Below are positions 11,401 through 20,603 of a stretch of DNA of 64,000 nucleotides, piece after piece. Source of the DNA: Leptodontidium sp. MPI-SDFR-AT-0119 (Eukaryota; Ascomycota; Leotiomycetes; Helotiales; Leptodontidiaceae). Where the stretch lies: positions 682,001 through 746,000 of the forward strand of contig JAHLEZ010000020.1 of NCBI GenBank assembly GCA_020726505.1, written 5' to 3'. The notes beneath the pieces are model-generated. The model saw only the letters and a program-made list of their open reading frames with translations, made no database searches and was not told where the DNA came from. How positions within the stretch are numbered: the stretch's first letter is position 1; each line of letters starts with the position of its first letter. Position numbers and translations under genes: made by a program.

Positions 11401-11834
11401 GCCGACCATTGGATCGCCTTGGAAATCATGACCAAATTTGTATTTAGTTTGTCGTGGAAGTATACAGATAACTTCAGATCCTTCTTTTGAGAACCACCAG
11501 AACCCGACAAGTTACTTGGCTGCTGAGTACTCATTGGCGAAGTGAACATCGCATATCCTCTGATTGGCTTGATGTGTTATTAAACAGGGAAAATTTAGAG
11601 GGAAATTCATGACGGAAGTTAGTAGCAGAACGACTAGTAAGAGCGTACAGTGGTGGCTTTCCTGGAAAGATGAGTGAAATGATTGGGCAGCGGGGTCGTG
11701 GGAGACATTATCGCTTAATTTGAGATGAAGAATTCAGTTTGATGAGGTATGCAACTAAGAACAATATATCGAGGATCACCTGAAATGAGCTGACCGCACA
11801 AAGTATCACAATCTAACTCTTGTTACTCTGTCTG
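11401..11834. other. Intergenic; tail-to-tail 3' regions
   Basis: No gene seen. The first 40 bp resemble the region after the stop of the minus oxygenase copy, and the remainder is ordinary AT-balanced sequence with the 3' end of the small secreted-protein gene beyond it. Confidence 0.4.
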
Positions 11835-12225
11835 TCATGGCTTCGCAATTGCCTCCTTGATTCTCCTGCCCAAATCCTTGTCTACTCGAGCAAACACCTC
11901 TGCGAAATTGTTAGCATTCTCCTCGAAACACCTTCTCGATCCAAGAAACGTATCGATAGCCTTCTCCGGCACCTCCGGAATAGCCAGCCCCAAATGTACC
12001 GACACATTATACACAAAGTTCTCCTGCTGTCCAGGATACCTAGCGAAAACATCCCACATCCTCTTCGACTGCACAAAATCCTCATCGGTAATCTCAGATG
12101 AATCTCGACTCCCACCCAGCAGCCATCACGGGAGTTGTATATTCCGGCTCTAGATTGCATGTTATAGATTGCGTAGAAACTACCTGCAGCGACGCTATCA
12201 ACAATAAGGACGAATAAAGTTTCAT
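11835..12225 (-). pseudogene. Small secreted protein, apparent 1-nt frameshift
   Basis: From the ATG at 12225 the reading begins MKLYSSLLLIASLQVVSTQS, a clear secretion signal, and continues about 43 codons through PEYTTPVMAAGWESRF to a stop. A shift of one base at about 12108 continues into an open frame of about 85 codons (SSEITDEDFVQSKRMWDVFA ... AEVFARVDKDLGRRIKEAIA) that ends at 11835. The whole would be a secreted protein of about 130 residues with two cysteines. I do not recognise the family. An intron starting at the GTAGTT after LQ could also join the frames while skipping the break, so a functional gene is not excluded. Confidence 0.5.
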
Positions 12226-12509
12226 GACTGCAGAATTCGAGAATTTGGTAAGATTCAATTGTGCAAGAACACGATATATTCATGACAGGGCTTGGCAAAC
12301 GCGTCCGCATTAATTTCGTAGGCGAACTCAGCCACCACCAATACGTCGTCAACCTGGAAAATTGGTGATATCCCCAATCACGGCAGTTGTACGAAAGTAC
12401 TTCGTATCGAAGTATACATCATTTGAAGCTTAGCAACCAAGACTCGAGGATTTGGCAATCAATGACCGAGGTCCTTAACTCCGATTTGCATTTGAAACGG
12501 CGGATCACT

Positions 12510-12691
12510 ACTTCGTACAGGTGGAAACTAATCCGGATTTCTCGTCTGTGCACCTGCCGCATGTTCTACTAAGAACGGGGGGTTCTGATTTATAGAACGT
12601 TAGGATTTCACAACTTTTATCCCTTTTGGGTTTAAGTCAGTGTAAGAAGCACAGACGAGAAATCCGGACTTGTTTACGCCTGTACGAAGCA
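12510..12691. mobile_element. MITE-like inverted repeat, about 180 bp
   Basis: The left end (CTTCGTACAGGTGGAAAC, then TCCGGATTTCTCGTCTGTGC) recurs inverted at the right end (GCACAGACGAGAAATCCGGA, then GCCTGTACGAAG), about 40 bp with a few mismatches. No gene inside. Terminal repeats, size and absence of coding point to a non-autonomous DNA transposon; the superfamily is unclear. Confidence 0.65.
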
Positions 12692-12861
12692 TGATCTTGC
12701 TGGAGTTGGTCGTAATCATATGGACTCTTCGGTGTCTGCTCCATGACAGATTCGTCCCATACCAGTATGTCTCCTTACACATCATAATAAAAGTTGAGAC
12801 ATTTACCGCAAACTTCGCAAAGAAACAGCCTGTCCAAGCCTACTCTCTGCATCATACTTGG

Positions 12862-13010
12862 TGGTTAGGATAAATAAACCCTTGCCCTGTAGGGTGGTTC
12901 TAGTAGGTTCTCCTCCATAAAATGGAATATACTTATCGTTTGATTGGGTGACAGCCCTTGCTGAGGCTCGTGCTGATAGAGACAGAGCAAGGGTTTATTT
13001 ATCCCTACCA
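12862..13010. mobile_element. MITE-like inverted repeat, about 149 bp
   Basis: Left terminus TGGTTAGGATAAATAAACCC is matched inverted at the right terminus GGGTTTATTTATCCCTACCA. The interior is short and non-coding. Confidence 0.65.
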
Positions 13011-13456
13011 CGAGTAACCCTCCGTTTTGGATTTTGCTTAGCGTCTTGGCATTGAAGCTCTCAATACCTGGACTCGAGATAAAGGTAGGCCACATTTGAG
13101 GTTGGCCGAGGGTCGGCCGAGGTGTTACCCTTATCTGGCCGGATGGAAGTACCTTTCGTACGTAGCCGGCCTGTTGGTGTTGCGATTCGGTCTAATCATC
13201 TACTTGGTACATGTTGAAAATAATGTACCCTTCCGTACATTCACTGTCTGTGCGGCTTCTAGATACGAAGTAGTTCTACAAACCCAGGGTTCTACAGCGA
13301 ATTATCTTCCAAGTTCACAGTGCTTTACTTCCCGAACAAGCAAGGCTGTGGCAAAGTGCACAGATAACGGATGTGCATTTTTTTACCCTTGATACGAAGT
13401 ATTTAGTTGCCAGTATACAAGGTCCTGAAATACTTAGGAACTTAGTACTTGGTAGT

Positions 13457-13616
13457 TGGGGGAATAATCTGACCTTTGGCGTCTGTGCGGTATACTAGAA
13501 TATTCCACTTTACCAGGGGTGTCAAGCAATGAACCAATCCGGTTCGTTCCTTTTCTTCTATAAGAAGTAAAATCTGGGTCATTCAGCACAGATAGAAAAG
13601 GTCAGATTATTGCCCC
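13457..13616. mobile_element. MITE-like inverted repeat, about 160 bp
   Basis: GGGGGAATAATCTGACCTTT at the left pairs with AAAAGGTCAGATTATTGCCC at the right, and the match extends to GTCTGTGC/GCACAGA inside. It is the third hairpin element within 1.1 kb. Confidence 0.6.
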
Positions 13617-14303
13617 TGATACGAAGTAGTCATGCCGTTGTTGGCGATAGTTCTAGAAGCTCAGGTCGTCCAAGTGGTTATCTTCATCTGCTTTAAAGTG
13701 CTTTCTCCACCTCTCAATTGTCGCTACCAAGATCTTGGAACAAGGGTAGTGCAGTCTGCTTACTCCCCCAACTACCCAATACTGTAGGTTGTACCAAGAA
13801 TAGGAATCATTGGCACAAGGAGCGATTCAGTGTTGCCACATTACTCGCCAGGGGCACACTCCTTGGTCGGTGTGATATGAACCAGGACGGTTCATACCAA
13901 AGTAGAATGAAAGGAGCAGGGTGATAGTCCACGTAGCCAAAATCAGCCCCAAACCCTTCGGCTGTGTCCACGGAGCCGCATGGATAGAGATCAGTCCCTA
14001 CTACCAAAGTATCCACCCCCTACATACGTAATCAAATGAGACTGAGGGCCGAATCCTACCATCTACTACTCCGCTTGGCCAGAATCCCCGGGTAACTGAT
14101 CGCACTGGCCATCGTCAGGCCTTTCTCAGGGGTTTTTGCCAACACTGTTTTAATTTGCTAAAACCCTGGCAAACACGTTGATTAACCCCAATTAAACTTT
14201 TCACAGTAAATCCACAATAAACTTTATTTGGGGGGGGGGATAGTATCCAATAAGATATCGGCAATTGAGTCAGCACACAATGGGGCAGACCAAGGTCGTC
14301 TCT

Positions 14304-14311
14304 TATAAAAG
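14304..14311 (+). promoter_or_regulatory. TATA box of the tannase gene
   Basis: TATAAAAG about 70 bp upstream of the ATG at 14374, the expected spacing for a fungal core promoter. Confidence 0.5.
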
Positions 14312-14373
14312 CACTATGCAGCCAGTGTCAATCGACCAACCACCGTGACTACCGAGAGCAAACGACCAACACC

Positions 14374-15996
14374 ATGGCGCCGAACTTACATCTTTTCTCT
14401 ATTTTAGCCCTCGTCGCCTCCTCTGGATCCCTTGCAGCGGCATCAAACACCAAATTATGCTCGGTTTCTGTGCTCTCCAACGCCCTTCCCGAGAATGCAA
14501 CTATTTTGTCCGCCGACTTCATCTCACCCGGTCAATCACATGGCGAGGGTGCGGCTAACCCTGCATTTCCAACCAACCCGACTGATCTGCCAGCCACCTG
14601 TGCTGTCCTGGTAAATGTGTCCACCTCAGAGACGTCCTCCTACCGATTCGGACTGTTCTTGCCCACTACCACCTGGAACGAACGTTACCTAACAGTTGGC
14701 AACGGCGGATTTTCGGGCGGCATCAACTGGCTTGACATGGGTGCTGGCTTGCGCTACGGCTTCGCAGTCGCATCCACTGACATGGGACACAACTCAACCA
14801 TGGTGGACATTACCTGGGCGCTGGGACAGCCTGAGAAACAGCTCGACTTTGGTTTCCGTGCGACCCACGGCACCACAGTCCTCGCCAAGCAGCTTACTGA
14901 GTCTTTTTATGCGTCTAAGATCAAGTATTCTTACTACTCCGGCTGTTCGACAGGTGGACGCCAGGGCCTCAAGGATGCGCAGCTCTTCCCAGACGATTTT
15001 GACGGCCTGCTCATCGGAGCTCCGGCATGGTGGACGACACACCTTCAGACGTGGACCGCCAGAGTGGGAATATACAATTTGCCTCAAGGGGCTGCCAACC
15101 ACATTGATGCCTCTCTGTATCCCTCCATCGCTGTGGATGTCGTTGCTCAGTGCGATGCATCAGATGGTGTCATCGACGGTATCATTAGCACTCCCCACGA
15201 GTGTAGGCTCGATGTGGATCGATTGCTTTGCAACACCACCAACACATGCATCAGCCCAGAACAGGCGCAAACTGTACATAACATACACTCAAACTACACT
15301 ATAGAAGGTCAATTTACGTTCCCAGGGTTGGAAATTGGGTCTGAAAGCGAATGGAATGTGTTGTTCTCTGGTCCGGAGCCCCAACCACTAGGTGTCCAGT
15401 ACATCCAGAACATGTTGCTTGATGATCCCCAGTGGCCATGGCAGAATTACACAGACTCCCTTGTTGCCTTGGCCGATGACAAAAACCCTGGAAATATCAC
15501 TGCCGACGACTTCGCCGCCATGGTTCGGTATTTGGCAGACGGGGGTAAAGTGCTCATGTACCACGGAATGGCCGACGGGTTGATTCCAACTGGTAGCTCG
15601 ACATACTTTTACGAGTCAGTAACCCGTGAAATGGGAGGACACAGCAACATCTCTGATTCGTTCCAATTCTTCTTAGTACCGGGCCTCCATCATTGTGTCG
15701 GTACTTCAGTTGACGCACCTTGGTATTTCGCGGGCGCCAATCAAGCTGGTACTATTGGAACCTCCATTTTCTCGGTGCCTGGGTTTACAGATCCGAAACA
15801 TGATGCTTTGATGGCTCTCATGGAATGGGTCGAGAATGGCAGAACTGTTGACACCATTGTGGCCACCGCATGGACCAACTTTACCGATTTGACGTCGGGT
15901 GTCCTACGCCAGCGTCCACTCTGCCCATATCCCACACGTGCGGTTTTGAAGAATAGCGATATCGTGAACTCCGCGGACGCATGGGTTTGCGAGTAG
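14374..15996 (+). CDS. Tannase/feruloyl esterase family protein, secreted
   Basis: Single-exon gene of 540 residues. A signal peptide (about residues 1-23, hydrophobic SILALVASSGSLAAAS) precedes the mature enzyme. The nucleophile motif GCSTGGRQG puts Ser192 next to Cys191; Asp401 (MADGLIPTG) and His440 next to Cys441 (GLHHCVG) complete the triad. Together they form the CS-D-HC arrangement in which a disulfide ties Ser and His, a hallmark of this family. A DASDGVIDG stretch at 261-269 resembles the calcium-binding loop. The enzyme hydrolyses gallate or hydroxycinnamate esters in plant material; which one is not decidable here. It is intact, and a copia LTR begins only about 40 bp downstream. 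Confidence 0.9.
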   Translation: MAPNLHLFSILALVASSGSLAAASNTKLCSVSVLSNALPENATILSADFISPGQSHGEGAANPAFPTNPTDLPATCAVLVNVSTSETSSYRFGLFLPTTTWNERYLTVGNGGFSGGINWLDMGAGLRYGFAVASTDMGHNSTMVDITWALGQPEKQLDFGFRATHGTTVLAKQLTESFYASKIKYSYYSGCSTGGRQGLKDAQLFPDDFDGLLIGAPAWWTTHLQTWTARVGIYNLPQGAANHIDASLYPSIAVDVVAQCDASDGVIDGIISTPHECRLDVDRLLCNTTNTCISPEQAQTVHNIHSNYTIEGQFTFPGLEIGSESEWNVLFSGPEPQPLGVQYIQNMLLDDPQWPWQNYTDSLVALADDKNPGNITADDFAAMVRYLADGGKVLMYHGMADGLIPTGSSTYFYESVTREMGGHSNISDSFQFFLVPGLHHCVGTSVDAPWYFAGANQAGTIGTSIFSVPGFTDPKHDALMALMEWVENGRTVDTIVATAWTNFTDLTSGVLRQRPLCPYPTRAVLKNSDIVNSADAWVCE

Positions 15997-16036
15997 GTTT
16001 TAGGTCTCTCATTTGTATCTAGCACATATTGCTTCT

Positions 16037-16262
16037 TGTTAGAATACGGTGGGCTGTTTTGACCTCCTAGGCACTCTTTTAGTACGAGTCACGGGACTCT
16101 ATCACATGATGATTGACTCATCTGTTTCCTTTGTTGCCTACTTCTGCCTATTGCATGTAGATGCATATAAGCATCTGTAGTTACAGTCTTAGAACAGTAA
16201 CTCTTCCGCTACCAATCTACCAGAATGATTGGTGATCAGACCCGTGACCTGCTCTGTTAACA
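16037..16262 (+). repeat. 5' LTR of a copia element
   Basis: Begins TGTTAGAATACGG and ends CTCTGTTAACA, so it has the TG...CA ends of an LTR, 226 bp. A TATA-like ATGCATATAAGC lies inside. Directly after it comes GGTTATGAGCCCC, which resembles the primer-binding site of copia elements. No second LTR copy is present in the window. Confidence 0.7.
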
Positions 16263-16402
16263 GGTTATGAGCCCCGGTTGGCCTTCAAACGCTGTGAAAT
16301 ACGTAGCAATACGTGATCCAGGGCAGAAATCATCCACTTCGGAGACTTGTCACCTCCGAGAAAGAGTTCAGTGGATAACGTTTCCAACTTACGGAACACA
16401 CC

Positions 16403-19361
16403 ATGGCTTCGTCCTCGGCATACGACCTTGGGAAGCTCTCAATCCCTAAAATCGAGAAGTTGAACGACAAGAACTACCGCCGATGGAGCATCCATATGCG
16501 GGACATCCTTATTGCGGGAGCACTCTGGTGGCTGGTACTCACCAAACCTGAAACCATTGGTCTTGTCATCACGATTGAGGACTTTACCGATCCGCAAAGA
16601 GTGCCACTACCGTCAATGTCATACGAGACCCCGCTACCATCGTCCGGAACCGAGGATGGTAATGAGAAGGAACCAGTTCTTGAGAAAGTCGATGACAAGA
16701 TCGACAGATACCGTGGCATGAACAGTGCAGCACTGTACATTATTCGAAACACGGTTGAAGCAACTCAATTTGACCATGTTGCCAACTGCCTCACGGCATA
16801 CGACGCTTGGCGCACTCTCGAACGAATACACAAGGGAAAAGGAGGTGTGAAGTTGATGAGCCTCTACAGGGAATTCACATCCTTGAGACATAGTGGCGAC
16901 TCTGTTGACAAAGTCGCGTCGACGTTGACGCGTCTTCAGGAACAGATTGGAGACCTCGACAAAGCCAACAAGCCTACGGATTTCATGAAGACCTACAGGC
17001 TGATGGAGATCTTTGAAGGGGAGGAGTCGATGAAGACTCAAATCGGAATTTTGATGTCTGGTGATCCTCCTGCGTGGGACACTGTCATCAACCGGCTGAA
17101 GGAAGCCAAGCTCTTCCATGATCAAAAGTCCGAAACTGCCAAATACGGTTCGACTGACGGAAGGAATCAAGACCGAAGTCGATCGAAGTATCAAGGTGGA
17201 AAGGATGGGCGTCAAGGCCAAGGGAGAACGCCATGCAAGCACTGCGGCAAGACCAACCATTAGGACAAGCATTGTCCGAAATGGCTTCTTACTCCTGAAG
17301 GCAGGGCTCATTTGGAGACAAAGCCACCAACCTCCAAGACGGCAACAGATCGATGGACAAGAAAGGGAAGGAGAAAGCTGGCTCCGCGAGGATGACCGGA
17401 AATGACACCGCCTGGCGTGCGGGAGTCACTACGGCGAATTCAGCCACTTGGTATTTTGACTCAGGTGCCTCACGGCATATGAGTGCTGATCGAAGTCAAT
17501 TCGTTGACCTTGATACGACAGACCGCAGGGAAGTTGAGCTAGCAAACGGAACCTTCATTTCAGCAGCAGGAACTGGAACCTGTCGCGTTTCCCTCCGCAA
17601 CGGGGAAGATTTGGACCTGCTAGACGCACTCTATGTTCCATCACTGGCAGCCAATTTGCTGTCAGTGAGACAGCTCGATCGCAGAGGGATAACGGTTGAA
17701 TTTGGAAACGGGAAGGCCATTGTGCGGAAAGATGGCCGGGAAGTCGGCTATGGCGAACTCAACGGCAACGACTATGTGCTAAAGCGTGTTTCGCAGTCAA
17801 AAGCACACGCTGTTCGCCACAAACCGCTAAGAGAACAGAAGGATGACGAACTTTCTTCCGAGGAATACTCTAAGCTGATGCACAGACGACTTAGCCATCT
17901 TGGCTCGGATCGAATGAAGGATCTTCACCGTCACGTCGATGGTTCCGTGAACCCTTGAAAGCGCTTCCCAAATCCAAACCGTGCAGACCGTGCCTTCGAT
18001 CGAAGCTTCTGCGGGTGATGAACAAGAAGAGTGGTAGTCCAGTGACGAAAAAGCTGGGGAGGGTGCATATGGACACCTGGGGACCGTATCACGTCCCCAC
18101 CACTGAAGGATTCGTGTACTTTATCACCTTCACGGATGAAGCCACGAGAAAGAGTTGGGTCTACCTAGCTAAGAGCAAAAGCGATGTCTATGACATAGTG
18201 AAGCTCTGGAAACCGTACGTAGAGTTGCAGTCAGGATGCAAACTCACGACATTGCGTATGGACAACGCTGGCGAGTTTCGAAAGCTGGCAGAAGCATTGA
18301 AGCACGAGGGGGTAGAAAGTGAGTTCACAGTTACGTATACGCCAGAGCAGAACGGGATTGCTGAGCGTCTGAATCGTACTCTGATCACTGCCGCCCGTGC
18401 GATGCTCTTGGATGCTGATCTCCCTACGCAGTTATGGGGAGAGGCTGTACTAGCAGCAAATCACATCCGAAACTTGTTGACTACCAAGGCAACTGGCAAG
18501 TCACCCGAAGAATTGTGGAGCGGACGGAAGTCGTCGATTGCACGCGTACGCGTATGGGGATGCCTATGTTTTGTGCATACTCAGTTTGAAAAGCGCGACG
18601 GAAAGCTTGACGCAGTATCAGAGCCGCGAATCTTCGTTGGCTACGAACAAACCCTCCACCAATTCCGCGTTCTTGACCCTCGAACGGGTAAGATCGAGCG
18701 AACTGCGAATGTCGAGTTCTTTGAGCAAGAAACATGGGGGGAACCATTGGATTCGGATATCTTCCCGCTCAAAGAAGAAGGAGAACTCGAATTGGACGAC
18801 GATGAGGAAGCAGACGACCTAGCTATCCTACGGAATGTCGAACGTCCCGCAAACCCCGAAAATGAGGCTTCCGATGAAGTTTCAATGTTGAATGCACCCC
18901 AACACGGAGCACCAGCTGCTGCCGAGAATGGCACGTCTATGGGAGAAGACGATAATGGCAGACCTCACATTATCGAAGACAGCGATTTCGACGAGGATGT
19001 GGGCGACACTATCGTTGTAGACACTGGTGAGGGGCATACCGAAAGCGCTTCTAACAGGCCTACGATTGGCCAAGGAGTTGCTCGCTCGAGGGGAGATTTG
19101 GAAACTCCTGAACCCGACGAAAACGATACCGAGTCGGACGAATCCGAACCGGAACATCGGGAGCGTGAAAGACAGAAGAGATCACGTCACTTTGAAGCTC
19201 CTGATATGAATCTTCCCCGTGGTGGGAGATCTCGTCACGCCCCGAAGCGGCACGACGAGGATGAGACAGCTCGTCGAGTTGAAGAAAATAATTCGACCGA
19301 GCAACCCGTTGACCAGCACTCGCCGATTCCACCCGTTGTTGAGCCGAAATCGTACAAATAA
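16403..19361 (+). mobile_element. Ty1/copia retrotransposon, gag-protease-integrase only, inactive
   Basis: Gag (16403-17263, MASSSAYDLGKLSIPKIEKL...) ends in the zinc knuckle CKHCGKTNH where the expected next codon is TAG; the spacing to DKHC shows this was probably TGG. The next open frame (17353-17958) has the aspartic protease motif DSGAS and the pre-integrase segment MHRRLSHLG, then a frame change near 17955. The integrase (17955-19361) shows the D-D-E residues in HMDTWGP, RMDNAGEF and TPEQNGIAERLNR and a long acidic tail. At EPKSYK a TAA stop is met and the sequence leaves copia homology at about 19365, so reverse transcriptase, RNase H and the 3' LTR are absent. Clearly dead. Confidence 0.88.
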
Positions 19362-19364
19362 GCC

Positions 19365-20066
19365 ATCAACAGAAGCTTTTATCGTCGCGGGCTTGAATAA
19401 TGGCGCGAGAGAGGAGTTGTATAGAGTTCATTGGGGATTTGGTTTAGTGGGTATTCGTGGAAGGAATTGAGTGGGATTGAACTGGATATACTGAATCGGG
19501 CGTTCAGAAGATTGGTGAGGGGATTGAAGCTTGGTGTTTTTTTGTTGCGATGTGTCGAGTCTGCTAGTCTGGGAAGACGGGCGGCTGGTTTGGCAATCAG
19601 GCGCTGTTTGGTGGTGTTGGGCTGTATGCTGTGGGACGCCGTTGCAAGAGGCTGCGGTGAATAATTGGGATCATACAATTGAAAGCGGAGCAGAGGATAT
19701 CACAACGTCTATTTATCTAACGATGAATCCTTCCTCCCTAGTTATAGACTTCCTTTCGTTGCTCGGATAGCGTTCTATGGCGATACGACAATTGCGACAA
19801 AGCTTGCATTAGGTAGTCAAAAAAGATATAGTTTTAGAACGCCACGGTGTGACGCGGACAGGCTGATAGCAGCAAGAAGAGCCATGAGACATTGTTCATC
19901 TCCCGGGATTTCCAGCAGCGCTGTGGCATGAGCTCGAATAGTAGCTAGCGTTTTGGTACTGTGAATCAGCTGAAGGAAAGCGAAAGTCGAATTCGAGGCT
20001 GGTGCTTCTTCGCGAACGAGTACGATGGTTGATCATAACAGTATTAGTGCGGCATCTTCCTGGTCG
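19365..20066. other. Unassigned junction between two truncated retroelements
   Basis: Neither copia nor LINE homology is recognisable. The minus strand holds a 99-codon frame (19678-19379) and, at about 20030-19825, a stretch reading TIRAHATALLEIPGDEQCLM and MALLAAISLSASHRGV, which looks protein-like but unfamiliar. It could be a fragment of a host gene or of LINE ORF2. Confidence 0.35.
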
Positions 20067-20603
20067 CTATTCGTCTAGAATAATTGTAACATTAGTCGTG
20101 GGCGTCCAAGTCTTTGCAAGAGACGTTCTCATATCGACATTCAAGTTCTCCCATTCGTCGCGCAAGAATTGGATAAACACGTCCGGGACTGGAGATGTGA
20201 AGACTGCGTCGGCTTCAACGCTGCGATCGCGTGAGTCACCGGTAGTTTGGCCGTCTGATACAGAGAGGATTTGAATGTCTGTATCGAGTGGTGATTCTTG
20301 TGAGAGGTTGACGTTGAGCTCGCATGATTTGGATACGTATGTGAGCGTGCGTGGACGAAGGTTAGTAGGATGATTAGGGGGGATTTGCATAAAGCTGTGG
20401 TGGGATGTAGAGGTAAAGTTGGTGAAATCGTCTCTTGGGGGGTTGGAGTTCTTTCCAAACCACCATGGTTCTTGGACGACGATTATATCAAATTGCTGTT
20501 CAACTCCTTGTTGGAGAAAGTCTTCGGTAACTTCTTGAGATGCATTTGCGTTAATGGAGAGGATTTTGAGAGGTTTTCCTAACATATAGGTCGGACTATA
20601 CAT
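20067..20603 (-). mobile_element. LINE ORF2 fragment: APE-type endonuclease only
   Basis: The reading LKILSINANASQEVTEDFLQ followed by FDIIVVQEPWW is the start of an AP-endonuclease domain of Tad/I-like LINEs (conserved Asn and the QEP catalytic Glu). It overlaps the end of ORF1 by 25 bp, a usual arrangement for these elements. A stop comes after 178 codons, well before the rest of the endonuclease, and the reverse transcriptase is missing. Confidence 0.75.

Larger units (their letters stand above)
12226..14303. other. Gene-free region with a cluster of hairpin repeats
   Basis: No coding gene supported in about 2 kb. It contains three MITE-like inverted repeats (listed separately) and repeated copies of the short word CTTCGTA or its complement (for example near 12400, 12511, 12684, 13263, 13392, 13620). 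The last 250 bp are the tannase promoter and include a run of nine G at about 14230. Confidence 0.5.
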
